A stretch of DNA of 64,000 nt, taken from Pezizomycotina sp. ARF18. Its lineage: Eukaryota; Ascomycota. This document shows positions 23,740 to 35,017 of this stretch, piece after piece; the first letter of the stretch is position 1, and the number at the start of each line of letters is the position of its first letter. Location: assembly GCA_002224055.1 (NCBI GenBank), contig AZLU01000079.1, forward strand, positions 105,249 to 169,248. Reading direction: 5' to 3'. The notes beneath the pieces are model-generated. The model searched no databases. It worked only from the letters and a program-made list of their open reading frames with translations, and was not told the DNA's origin. The position numbers and the translations under genes were made by a program.

Positions 23740-23761
23740 TTTTTTTTTTTTTTTTTTTTTT
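23740..23761. repeat. 22-nt poly(T) run
   Basis: Uninterrupted T run in the gene-poor region. Confidence 0.8.
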
Positions 23762-25040
23762 CTTAGAAAAGGCCCTTTGGTGTATCGATTCTGGGCGCTA
23801 AAACAGGGTGAATTTCCGAAGTGCGAGCTATTAATTAAGGCACTAATTTTTTCGTGCTTTCCTCGTATAGCCAGTCTAAATGGTGAAATTTGCTGCAACA
23901 AGCGCATCGAACACCCTTTAGAGGAAACAGGCCACTGGCACATAATCCAAGGGGACAACGAAATTTGGGGGCCAGATGATGAAGTGGATAAGGACTGAAA
24001 GGGAGAGCTGAATCAAAGCTCCACGGCCATTGCACTACTGCTGGTCAAGTGCCGTCCAAAGTAGAAAATTGAGCTCCCAGAAAAAAAATTTTTCTCTAGT
24101 AAAAAATAAATGAATAAAAAACAAAAAAAATAATAAACGCACACATTAGCAAGAAAAAAGATCCTACCTATAGAAACGAGATCCTTCTACCCTACCACTG
24201 ACACAGCCTTCGCCTACTCGTTTTCGTTATTACCTATCATTTCAGGGCATTTTTTTTTTACCAAGAACTCCTGAGAGAGAGAGAGAGCTGAGTCAACAAA
24301 CGGGTAGCAGGGATAAGGTACAGAATCAGTTAGCAAAGTAAACAATTTTTCTTGACCCTTGAACGGACGAGTCAACAACGCTCAAGATTTTGGAGCCGAA
24401 CATCCGTTTCCACCACAGTGTTTATTAGATTGTAGCAGTAGTAGTAAGACGACTATCTGCACCATGACATCGCTCCCCTCGTGTTTCTCTCGCGAGCTTA
24501 AACAGAATAACAGAATAAAATCCAAACCCCAGGGTTGAAACGGAACTTATTTATTCTAAGGTACGGAGAGGGTCTTAAAAGCGGTATCTTTGAGAAGAAA
24601 AGGATTTGAAATATTCCAGGTAAATCTTTAATAATTATCAGAGGTCCCGGACAATGGCTTGATGACGGGAAAGAAATCCTAATCCTGAAAGACAAAAAAG
24701 TAGTGGTATATTTCAAAGTGCTAGATGTAGATGTGAAGGAAAAAAAAAAAGAGATGGTATTGAAACTCCATGCTTGAATACGGGGGCAGAAGTACTACCA
24801 CTACAATACTAAAATAATAAGAGGGTAGGAAAAATTTTCCCTCAGTAACTAACAAGAGCAAGAACGCAAGACTTATCTTTAGGGGAAAAAAAAAAAAAAG
24901 AAAAAAATCAAATAAAATTTTTTTTTTAAAAAAAGGAAAGAAACAATATCTCTCATTGCTTTTTTCCTCATTTATATTTTTTTTTCGTTCCAATAAATTA
25001 TTTAGCGAAAGACCTCTGTGCCTCTAATTTTTTTATTTTA

Positions 25041-25043
<3 letters not shown>

Positions 25044-25077
<34 letters not shown>
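25044..25077. repeat. (ATT)n microsatellite
   Basis: About eleven tandem ATT units in the upstream region of the arrestin gene. Confidence 0.85.
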
Positions 25078-25178
25078 TGCTGCTATGCTGTTTCTAAGCG
25101 GAGTTCCCTATGAAGGTATTGAGCATGTACCACTACTTTTTGAACCCAACCACACTTAGGAGGGAGACCGCACATCAT

Positions 25179-25181
<3 letters not shown>

Positions 25182-25209
<28 letters not shown>
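25182..25209. repeat. (CT)14 microsatellite
   Basis: Perfect CT dinucleotide repeat about 500 nt upstream of the arrestin start. CT-rich tracts are common in filamentous fungal promoters. Confidence 0.85.
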
Positions 25210-25215
<6 letters not shown>

Positions 25216-25700
25216 TATTCCTTTCTATATAATCCTCCACCTCCCACCATTATCCTTAAACGCTTCCTACTATCCAAGACCATCACAAGAAAAAGAGAAA
25301 AAGATCACCTTCACCAAGCATCATCAAACATCAAATAACAAGCTTACTAAACATATCACAATTCTCTACGTATATATTAATTTACAAACAAGCTTCATTC
25401 CGTACAAACGCTTGGAAACCCAGCATCGCATACCTCCAAGGAAGGAAGATAAAAGAAGAAAGAAACATATATATTTTTGAAGGTGCATTATGTTTTGGAA
25501 GCAAAGGCGTATCGACAGAAGATATCTTAAATTGCAAATAACCGTAACACAGCATACCATACTATAACATCTCCCCTGCGTCCTTACTCTTTCTATCCCC
25601 GATTCTATTCAATTCGCATTCTATAAATCAGACCAGATCCTATAAAACTACCATACCTTCTCAATCAACCGTAATCCATCTAAGAATCCCACGTATCAAA

Positions 25701-27112
25701 ATGCCATCCATCATCCGCGCGATCAAACCCGGTCGTAGGACCCCACCGACCTCCAACGCTCCTCTACTACCTCCCTCGAAATCCCACACGCGTTGTCGGA
25801 AGCCATGAACTTCACCACCCGATCAATGAAGCGCCTCTCCTCCTCGCGCAGCTCTAGCTCCGCCGACGTCCACCACCACAGCAAGCACCACGGTGATTGC
25901 AGACATAGCATGGGTGGCGTCAATTCCGCGGTCAGCACTCCCAAGACTTCTCTCGACCACATCTTGGGCTCGGCGCTGCTCGAGCTCGAGATCGAGACTC
26001 CCCCATGGTGTGCTATGGTCCTCCCGCCGAGTCTACCGGCGCCTCATGTCTGGTATCCTCTACCTAAATGTCATCCTGGACGAGCTCAACGTCGAGAAGC
26101 TGGAAATGACCTTCCGCCAGGTTATCACCTACAAGAAGCCCGTACAGACCGACTGCCCAGACTGCTCTCGCCAAGTTACTAACCTTCAAACCTGGAAATT
26201 CGTCGAGGAGGTCAGCATGGCCAAGCACGGCGAACACTGCTACCCGTTCAGCTACCACTTCCCTGGTAACCTCCCCGCGACCACCAACAACCCCTGACCT
26301 CCGTCAGCTACGAGCTCATTGCTTGCGTGACGACCACCAACGGCGAGAAAATCAAGCTTCGCCGTGACATCCACATTTCTCGTTCGATCCTGGAAGAGGA
26401 TGACAGACATTCCATCCGCATCTTCCCTCCGACATCCCTCACTGCCAACCTTACTTTACCGCAGGTCGTACACCACGGAGGTGACTTCCCAGTCGAGATG
26501 AGGCTGGAAGGTATTACGACCAAGGACAACAAGAACGCCAGGTGGAAGGTCCGAAAGATGTCCTGGAAGATCGACGAGGTCTGTAAGACGGTCTCGCCGC
26601 TTGCAAGCTACACAGCGAGAAGCTCGGTGGTGAAGGCAAAGGTATCCTCCACGAAGACTCCAGGACGATCGCCGGTGCCGAGGTTAAGGGCGGGTGGAAG
26701 ACCGATTTCGACTATCAGGATAAGGGCAAGGTCGAGGCGCTATTCATGGCCGGTATCCCCGCCCATATCCCTGCATCCAACGACGTCCAGTACGCGAGGG
26801 CAACATCCAGGTCTCCCACACACTCGTCATTGAGATGATCGTCGCCGAGGAAACCGTTCAGAAAAGGTTGCTGCTCCGACTGGTGCTGCCCGCGTCCTTC
26901 GCATGAACTTCAGCCTTGTTGTCACCGACCACAGCGGTCTCGGTATCTCGTGGGTCGAAGAGTGCCCGCCGCTCTACAGCGATGTCCCAAAGTCGCCGCC
27001 TTCCTATGCACACGAAGAAGCTCATTACTTCGATCTCCCTCCCTCTTTCGAATCCCTTGAAGAAGCGTCCCAATTTAAGACCCCAGATCGAAAAATTGCT
27101 TCCCCCGGTTAA
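25701..27112 (+). CDS. LDB19: Alpha-arrestin of the LDB19/ART1 family
   Basis: Arrestin-related trafficking adaptor. Family members bring the HECT ubiquitin ligase Rsp5 (NEDD4 type) to plasma-membrane permeases and so trigger their endocytosis. The start at 25701 reads MPSIIRAIKPG and leads into a Ser/His-rich N-terminal region (SMKRLSSSRSSSS). The arrestin fold follows: LMSGILYLNVILDELNVEKL, FRQVITYKKPVQTDCPDCSR, WKFVEEVSMAKHGEHCYPFS, LPATTNNP, HSIRIFPPTSLTANLTLPQV, HHGGDFPVEMRLEGI, GEGKGILHEDSRTIAGAEVK, LVIEMIVAEE and ARVLRMNFSLVVTDHSGLGI. The tail has two PPxY-type WW-domain ligands, CPPLYSDVP and SPPSYAHE, which fits Rsp5 binding. The length of about 465 residues is usual for the filamentous-fungal form. 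Several single-base frame breaks occur; no intron is obvious. Confidence 0.85.
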
Positions 27113-27219
27113 TTTTGCTTCTTCCTTCTTTTAATTGGTAATTTATAACTATATAATAAGTTTTTGCTTAAATCCTTTTCATTTTCTAACGAACCTTAAA
27201 AAAAAAGCATATGTACATA

Positions 27220-27223
<4 letters not shown>

Positions 27224-27253
<30 letters not shown>
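27224..27253. repeat. 30-nt poly(T) run
   Basis: Uninterrupted T run about 110 nt after the arrestin stop codon, probably in or beyond its 3' UTR. Confidence 0.8.
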
Positions 27254-27255
<2 letters not shown>

Positions 27256-28255
27256 TGGGAATCCTGGGTCAAAAGTTTGCATTTATCAAGGCGCTTACAA
27301 GAGCCATTCGATTTAGCGGGAGTTTTTTTTTGGGGACTCATTCTTTTCTTTTCCTTTTTGCTTTGTTCTTTTCACTTTTATAGCTTTTGGTTTCCTTCTT
27401 TTCCTTTGTCCTTTCTTCTTTTTTTTTTTTGTTTCCTTCGGAGATTCACTTCATATACATACTTTCAAGTACTACTCTTTTTGCTTCTAATTTCTTCATG
27501 ATGAAACGCTTTTTTTTTAACTCATGGCTTGCATTCTACCATGTCGTTATACACATATAGACACACCAGATTTTCTTAGCGTCATCGTTTTTATATTGCA
27601 ATGTCTTCTAATCAATAACTCTAATAAAGGAATACTTATCTAAAAGAAAGGATCAAAAAAGTGATCTTTTTTTTAACAACATTAACAAACCATCTTCTCT
27701 CAAAATTTACTTTTGCTTGTGAATGAATGAATCTTTTGGATTTCCACAGCCTGATGCGCTGATACTCGGAAAATTCTCCGTTTTCGTCACCGTCAAAAGT
27801 ATATACCTATAGCACTTGCTATAGCTACCCCTGTACCCTGCCAATCCCGTTTAGCTTTTGAATTCCTGAAAAGAAATATAAAATGTTATAGACCAAAAAA
27901 ATCTATCATGCCATAATGCTTAGGATCAATAATACGATTCCAGCGTATATTTCTACACGTATATGTTGGTCTTTTCTCGATCAACTGATATCATAACTAA
28001 GTAAGTAGTGCGTCGAGTGGCTAGCCTAACTGGCTTTTGTTGGCATCGGAGATACCCTAAGGCTATTGAAACCCGCTAAATCAGTTGTTAGTTGAGGTTT
28101 GATTTTGATTTTGATGGCAACGGCAGTCATCCCTCGAACAATGGGGGCGTGCCCGCAGTGAAACGTGCCCCGTGGAGCTATAGAAATGGGCGGCGCAGAA
28201 AAATAATAGTTATGGCTTTTTGGTAGATGATGTATTGGTAGCCTCGACATTACGC

Positions 28256-28258
<3 letters not shown>

Positions 28259-28293
<35 letters not shown>
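28259..28293. repeat. 35-nt poly(T) run
   Basis: Uninterrupted T run in intergenic DNA. Confidence 0.8.
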
Positions 28294-28295
<2 letters not shown>

Positions 28296-28805
28296 GACTC
28301 GCTACGGCAAGTACGCACTTCTTTCCCCCTTAGCTACCGATCCCATCCGGGCGGAATTCCACAAAACAAAAGCTCGCACAAAGTTTCCCTTCAAAAAATA
28401 CTCAATAAACGAGTAAGAAACAATTATTACTTACTAAGTAGTGTTATTGAGTCATGGTACACCGCAAGAATTTATAAGCGGTAGCTGTAGGAGGTAAAAA
28501 GTGGAGCCCCACACGCGGAGATAAATCGAACGCTACTCAGTCAACCTGCGTAAGGTTTTTTTTTTTTGTTTTTCATTTCAGTTGTTCTGCCCTATCGGAT
28601 GCACGTCGTGCCACAAGCAGCTATCCAACGCATGATCATGCTCCACTTCACGACCCGCCGAAAATCGGAAGCGAGTGTGGTTCTAGTTATATTAATTCTT
28701 GTTTTTTTAAAAAAAAAAAAGCCTGTGTGTGGTTTAAAGGAGCTGCGTCTTTGACAGGGAACGGGAAGGTAAGAGAAAAAACAAAAAGAGGCGTTACGTG
28801 TCGTG

Positions 28806-28832
28806 CGACGACGACGACGACGACGACGACGA
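28806..28832. repeat. (GAC)n trinucleotide repeat
   Basis: About nine tandem GAC/CGA units in otherwise AT-rich intergenic DNA. No coding frame around it is convincing. Confidence 0.8.
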
Positions 28833-29791
28833 AGACATTACCGAAAGAAACTTCGCAATATTGATATTACCCTTGCAAAAAATAAACAAAAGAATAACTT
28901 GTTTTTACGTCCCTTACGGATGATCTCGTAGCTAGCCGATCGTTTACTAAAAAAAGGATCGTGAGTAAACGATATAAGATCACTTGGGCAATCGATTCGA
29001 GGTGAAAAGAAGCGAATGGAAAGCTTATAGCTAATTATAAGCTTAAGCCACAAACAGAAACCTGCTTAACCGAGCTTCTCGAGGCACGGCTCGTGAACAT
29101 GGATTATAATTTTTTTTTTTCAGACGGAGGTGCCGTAAATTAAGAGGTTTCTAAATATGAAAAAAGTAGAGGCTTTTTTAGACTGTAATGTCTTTTTTAT
29201 GTTTAAACGAAGCTAAGTGCTCCTTGGTGTTGGTTTTTTCTACTTCGTGATATATGCTGCTGGTTTAGAAACCCTAAAAGTTAGTAAAAAGTAGAGCTCT
29301 TGCTGTATAGCTACAATACCACTACTGATAAATTAATCCTGAAATAATTACCAAATATAATCTAACGAATGAAGCAGAAGTTAAAACTATCATCTATTCA
29401 CTTTCCTCCGGTCTCGCAGACGGGTCGAAACCGTATAAGGCATGGTCTGATGGCGCAAAAGCTGGGCGATAATAATAATGGTAGTAGAGCTTATAATAAG
29501 AGTTTTTTTTTCCCCGACCCTTCTATTTAAAAGTGACCACTTTTAGAAATTGTAATTTTAAAGAAAAAAAAAAGAAAAAAAGAGGTGAAAACCTAATGTG
29601 GTATTTGACCCTAGAAAAACATTCCTCGTTCAAGTATTTTTTACTTGCCTGGGGTTGGGAGTAAGGTTTGCTTAAGGCCCCACAAAAATAAGGTATAGTA
29701 ACGAGACTGTACAACTATCCTCATCCAAAGATCTTGAATACAACCATTGCGAATCTGGTAATGGACCATCTTCTCTGACTCCTCTTAGGCC

Positions 29792-31152
29792 ATGGCGTCT
29801 TCGTCTAAACGATCTCGCAGCTCTTCACCAGCTGAGGACGGCACCTCAGCGACGACGGAGGAGCATCCATCTCCGAAGCGTGCTCGAGTAGGACGAAACC
29901 CACCCATCCTTTCCTCTCCATCTACTCCCCAAAAAAAGGGACTTCTTTCACCATCCCAAGCCCAGCGAAACCTCCCCTCTGAGCCGCCGAACATACCCTG
30001 CAAGGTACTTCACCAGACCCCTCAAGAACATCGATTACTACCACAACCCCGACGAACCTTTCGACGAACGTCTCACCGCCGAACCTTTTGACAAGCACTC
30101 CGCCAAGTTCTTCAAAGGATACTGGTTCGGGCACCAACCTCTCAAAGTCATCAAACACATCAACCAAAGCTGCAAGCCCGCCGAACCTTTCAACGAACGT
30201 CTCGCCGCCAAACTTCTCGACAAGCACCCCGCCAAGTCCTTCAAGGGATACTGGTTCGGGTACCAGCTTCACAAAATCGTTGAGCTTGTCGTTAAAGAGC
30301 GATCTTGAACGAACCCAACATCCGAGACTAATCGTTCACGTGTCCAAAGACCCCGAGCTACCAAGGCAGTGTGAAGTAGCAGCATTCTTGTTTCCTGAGA
30401 GAACAAGTGGAGCTGCTAGTACTAAGCGTGGATTTACAAATACCCTCCCTTCCGGCATTGAACTCGATCCCTCGAATTTCCACTTTGGTATAGTCATCGG
30501 GCTGGACAAAGTAAATGATACCGATTACGTTGTCCAAAGCTTCCCAATTCTATCTTACAGCCAAGCCCGCAAGAAGCACAATTCTGCGATTGAGTACGTG
30601 CAGGGCTTCGAGAAGACGGCCCTCCGTCGTCATGTACCCTTCCGTTCAAGAATACCGAGGGAAATATCGATCGTGCTCCTACCCCGGCCGCCTTCGGCAA
30701 CGAGCTTAACACCGGGTCCTTTGTTGACATAGTTCCTGCGTGGGTCATTTGCAAGAAACCGAGGTGCTGTTGCGGCCCGGAAAGTCTGCGGTAGATATAA
30801 TCTTGCTCTGATACAAATTTATTAGGCAAGGCTTTTATAACTAATTTGTTATTAGTGGCACAGGTTCTCTCCGGCGGATCTCTATAAAGTGCCGCACGAG
30901 GCCATTATACGCCTTCAAGAATACGCGGATCGACTGGATACGTTATATTTCGCACAAGGTGGTGCGAAGTCTCAGCCATACGATGAATTCGACAACGATG
31001 AGTCCACTGCCCTAAGTAAACTCGACGATGGACAGCGTTATCATCTCCAGGAGCTCCTCCTTGGTGGAGCAAAGGAGAAGGCACGTGAAATACTACAAGA
31101 CGCGATATCTCGAAGGAATTTGCAAATAACAGACTGGATTAGCACGTGTTAG
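29792..31152 (+). CDS. Hypothetical protein, disordered repeat-bearing N-terminus and structured C-terminus
   Basis: Unrecognised protein of about 425 residues. It starts at 29792 with a Ser-rich basic segment holding a likely nuclear localisation signal (SPKRARVGR). After one frame slip near 30000, a Ser/Thr/Pro-rich region carries two imperfect 43-residue repeats (core PPNLSTNVSPPN and SKDTGSGT-like). The structured part reads RLIVHVSKDPELPRQCEVAA, LDPSNFHFGIVIGLDKVNDT and ARKKHNSAIEYVQGFEKTAL. After a second frame slip near 30640 comes NTGSFVDIVPAWVICKKPRC followed by CCGPESLR. A 73-nt intron (30791-30863) leads to exon 2: FSPADLYKVPHEAIIRLQEY, a second charged helical stretch, and stop at 31150-31152. 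The reading frame is restored exactly across the intron, which supports a real spliced gene. I see no known domain; a lineage-specific nuclear protein is possible. Confidence 0.6.
30053..30294 (+). repeat. Two imperfect 129-bp direct repeats within a coding region
   Basis: Copies begin at 30053 and 30182, a period of 129 bp (43 codons). Scattered substitutions, not indels, separate them, so the repeat preserves the frame. The Ser/Thr/Pro-rich frame is the one continuous with the downstream structured domain; a second frame is also open across both copies. Confidence 0.7.
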
Positions 31153-32118
31153 GATGGAAACCTACACCTGTAATTCAGTATGTGTTATTGGGATTTAATC
31201 TGGGGAACTGGAAGCTTCTTGTATCTAAAAATAGCACTACGCAGTATCTATCTTCTCCGTATCAAGAGAGAACAAATAAATGGCTAGTTTTTTATTATAG
31301 GGTTTGGGATTAGGAATATCCGCAATATAACCAAGACTCGAACGTAATCCTTCAACAATACAATATTGGAAAGACAATCTGCCATATTATTGTTCATTTA
31401 AAATCCTTTGCTTTGTTGGAGATTTTCGGACTGCGTAACAATCATGTTATTTCATCAACGTCATGCTAGTGCTATAATATAATGTTTGGGCACGAATATG
31501 ATGGTGCCGGTACCCGATTCAAAAATTCGGAGCGCTACATCACAATGATAATAGATTTACTACTTACTAATTGTTTCCAAATACGACCAGGGACGAAGGA
31601 AAAAGAACAGAAAAGAAATTCTAGATTAGGAAATAGTCCCTAGAGGAATTAGACGACTAGAAGTAGTATTATTTCCCGAACTAATAAAATCGAAGTGTTA
31701 AAAGTTTTTTTTTTTTAAAAAAAAAAAGCTATGAGCTCTTCGCATATGTTTCTGGAAATATTGTCCCCCCTTCCCACAAAGTAGCTCATCAAACGATCTT
31801 TGAAAGAGCACGTTTTTTTAGATGCAAACATCGAAAAACAAGGCATAGTCTCTTAAGGAGCGGTATTCCCTCCGAGAAGAAGGGGACTTTTGTTTAAAGC
31901 AAGGGTTTTTTTTTAAAGCTAAGCAATAATCGGACCATAGGGACTCTTGTCGGAAAATGGTTCCACAATCCCGACTTTGCCGCGGAAGAGGCCGTTCCAT
32001 GCCCGTAGTAAACTTTTTCTTTTTGAATATGGAAGTGCCGACAAAGCGCACCGAAACTCCCGCATTTCCATAACGTAATAGAAACTGGGAGTACCAACTA
32101 TTGACATTTTTTTCAACC

Positions 32119-32160
<42 letters not shown>

Positions 32161-32814
32161 TCGAAGGTATGTTTAAGCAGCTAGACGTTCCAGGACTTTC
32201 GATCAAAAGTCGTCATGAAAACTGCATATTGTGTGAGTGGCTGCAAATCGGAGAATATCGTAACCTCTGAGGGTACAGAGTGATTTTTTGGTGTAACTAT
32301 GGAAAGATTGCCCGATGAGATAGAGCATAGGAAAAAAACGTCACCTGAAGGTAAATGGTACGAGATTATACAAAGTGAAAGGGAAAGTGCTAATGGCTCA
32401 CATGACTTTCGCGACCTAGATTATATAGAAAAGCGCGAAGACGCGTTTGTGAGAGCCCTGTAGGGTTGGAAAACTTGCTAGTGGTATATAAAATTCGGAT
32501 AGGACCAGGAATAACAAAAAAGAATTGAAGTACTTGATGATAACGCTTCTCTACTGAAGTTTATGAAAGACACAAGACCTAAAAAAAAAAAAAAAACGCC
32601 TTCCAAGTCATAAGAACCATCGTCAATGAACCAATGCTTCGCACAAACCAAGAAAAAAGTGAACGGGAAAAAAAAAAAGAGTATTATAGGAAGATCCTAG
32701 ATGACAGATAGCGGAGAGACGACAAAGTTACATGTTTTGGCAGCAAGTAATGCCTTGGAAGAAGCAATATGCAAAGACTTTGAAGGAAAATAGTAAACGT
32801 GAAAGGAACAAGGT
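31153..32814. other. Convergent intergenic region
   Basis: Spacer between the 3' ends of the repeat-bearing gene (+) and the RING gene (-). AT-rich, with the longest homopolymer of the window at 32121-32158. No gene recognised. Confidence 0.5.
32121..32158. repeat. 38-nt poly(A) run
   Basis: Longest uninterrupted homopolymer I found in the window, in intergenic DNA between convergent genes. Confidence 0.85.
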
Positions 32815-33877
32815 TCACGCCCTAGCCTTTCCCTTCCCCTTGGGTGTCCTCTTGAGCTTCAATTCCAATGGAATAATTTCCTTCATGTTGACCTTCTGGC
32901 GGCACACGGGACATTTGCCGGTCTTGACGTTGGCAGGATTCGGTTGATTGTAACGCAGGGTGGTTTTGATGCACTGATTGCAAAAGAGATGACCTATACC
33001 ACATAGACAAGATTGTTAGGAAACCTTTATCTCAATGTTTGAAAATAAATAGAACAAAACATTACTTACCGCACGTGGTAGCACTCAATTCCGTAGGCTC
33101 GTCCAGGCAGATAACACACTTGAAGTCAGCAATCCTGCGTTTGCCCGACCCCCTCTCCTGCGATCTGACCATCTCCTCTTGGAGGTGGCTTTGCATTGTG
33201 GCCTCATCATCGACTTCAACCAGATCAACCTCATCTACGTCGTCCGCGACGGGAATGTTGGGAGCTCTCCTGGATGTCATCGCTCCTGCTGAGGGAGATG
33301 GTCCTGGAGTTAGCGAACCCGACGGGGACAACCTGCGCCTCTTGCTCTCCCTACCTGCGGATACGTCAGCCTGGTTATTCCCCCCACGCGTCCTGACCTG
33401 TCGTGACGACGATGACGATGATGGGAGCGGCGTGGTGACTCTGCTGTAGAATGGCCCTCGACGGCTTCCAAATCGCTTTCAGAACTATTGTTATTGCTCT
33501 GCTCCTGAAGCCTGCTCCTGGCATTCCACCCCTACGTCCAACGCTGCTGCGAGTGCTCATGCCGCGCCCGGAAGATATGCTGACACCGTACTGATCCGTC
33601 GGGGAAGGATCCGAGTCGTTGAAATTTGGGGAGGAGGAAAGTACGGTGGGTCGAAGTGGTAATTATGCTGTGGTTCAAAGTTGAACGAGGCCGAGCTCGG
33701 AACGATTGGCGGCAGCATCTGCTGCTGGCGGGAGGCACGTTGTGATGGCAGCGGCGGGGCTGGTAGATCTGGCCTTGTCGACGAGGTCGGCGACGTGAGG
33801 TCTATGTAGACGTCGTCCTCACGGGGGCCGGACGGGCGTGCACTTGAGCTCCTCGGACGGGTTCGTGATGACGGCAT
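32815..33877 (-). CDS. SLX8: RING-finger E3 ubiquitin ligase, SLX8-like (candidate SUMO-targeted ligase)
   Basis: Protein of about 325 residues. The C-terminal C3HC4 RING reads CVICLDEPTELSATTCG, then HLFCNQCIKTTLRYN, then KCPVCRQKVNMKEIIPLELK. The last Cys-Gly before the zinc-binding His is split by a 76-nt intron (32994-33069), which restores the frame. The long disordered N-terminus begins MPSSRTRPRSSS and carries two hydrophobic-acidic stretches that look like SUMO-interacting motifs: DDVYIDLTS near residue 22 and DEVDLVEVDDE shortly before the RING. A RING at the C-terminus, SIM-like motifs before it and a basic tail (KRTPKGKGKA) match Slx8-type SUMO-targeted ubiquitin ligases, which act with Slx5/Rfp partners in genome maintenance. 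One or two frame breaks occur in the middle. Another small nuclear RING ligase cannot be excluded. Confidence 0.72.
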
Positions 33878-35017
33878 TATTTCTTGGTTTGGCGTAGTAT
33901 CGAGGACTTGCCGGGGAGCGAAATGTGGGAAAAAAATAAGGCCGGATATTGATATTTCCGCGCGCGCTCTCTCCCCGTTAAGACGCTTCGTGATGCGATT
34001 AGGTGAGCAGTGAGTTTCGCCTACTTGTGCTGAGGAATGATACGGGAAGCAAAGCGTGAAACTTGGTTGTGGTTTCTTTTAGGTTACTTGCGCATCTTGG
34101 TTCGGATCTTTAATATCGAAAAAAAAGGTGGGATTTAATAATATGGATCCACCCCCGATAGAAGACAATAAACTCCCTGCCGTAAAAGAAAGAGATGGAA
34201 TATATATATATATATAGAAGAAAGGAGACAAAACAAGAAGAGGATGAGAAGAGGAACGGAGAGAGTGTTAAATTTTCACGCAAGGGATAATACTTAGAGC
34301 TGTTTTGATGGTGGTGGTTGTTTGTTCCACTGGTTTTTGTTCGTAGCTTGTGGGATGATTTAGGAAAAGGAGGGCCAAAAAAAAAAATTTAAAATAAAAA
34401 TAAAAATAAAAATAAAAATAAAAATAAAAATAAAAATAAAAATAAAAATAAAAATAAAAATAAATTAAATAAATTCCTTTTTATGGCCTTTTATCGCTTT
34501 AACGCCGAGTGCCGTTAAAACAATATTATTTCCACAACCCGCGATAAAAGCGTTAATATTATAATAGAATATTGGTCAAGAAATCAATACATCTCTACTT
34601 CAGTAAATAGACATAGTTAATACCTATCTTCGCATTTGCACCTATTGCACTCGTATATATATATATATGTATATTAATATTCTTAGGTATTATCATGGTG
34701 AAAACAAGAATGATTATTAAAATGATACTTTATATTTCTTGCATAGTGATTGATGTCTTTGATGATGGTAAGCGCTATCGATAAGTAGTAGTAGGGGATA
34801 TCCGTCTTGGGTTTAGCCTTTAGATTACTTCCTTTTTTTTTCTCTTTTTTTTTTTTTCCGAAAATATTCTACCCACTAAAGCTTGACAGATCTCAATACA
34901 CTATTCTGTTCGTACCACTCAAATCCCTTGAATATACCAGCCGTTACGATAGGAAGATGCGAGGATAAGGTCAGGTAGGAAAGGGGTAAAACAAAGAGAA
35001 AAAGTCGATCTCTTGCA
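33878..35017. other. Divergent intergenic region upstream of the RING gene and MIP1
   Basis: 1.1 kb between two divergent starts, so it should hold both promoters. It contains a TA microsatellite near 34200, a TAAAAA hexanucleotide array and T-rich tracts near 34830. No gene seen. Confidence 0.55.
34395..34464. repeat. (TAAAAA)n hexanucleotide array
   Basis: About eleven to twelve near-perfect TAAAAA units between the divergent RING and MIP1 starts. Confidence 0.85.

Larger units (their letters stand above)
17845..25700. other. 7.9 kb gene-poor region
   Basis: No gene recognised. It holds long homopolymers (18471-18495, 23740-23761 and others), purine/pyrimidine tracts, an ATT microsatellite and a CT microsatellite just upstream of the arrestin gene. 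Several 60-166-codon open frames (for example 20603-21103 on + and 22370-22570 on -) lack domains. One less AT-rich patch at about 22290-22640 looks more coding-like than its surroundings. The last 700 nt are pyrimidine-rich and probably contain the arrestin promoter and 5' UTR. Confidence 0.45.
27113..29791. other. Intergenic region with very long poly(T) runs
   Basis: Contains 30-nt (27224-27253) and 35-nt (28259-28293) poly(T) runs and a GAC trinucleotide repeat. No convincing gene on either strand. It separates two same-strand genes. Confidence 0.5.
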
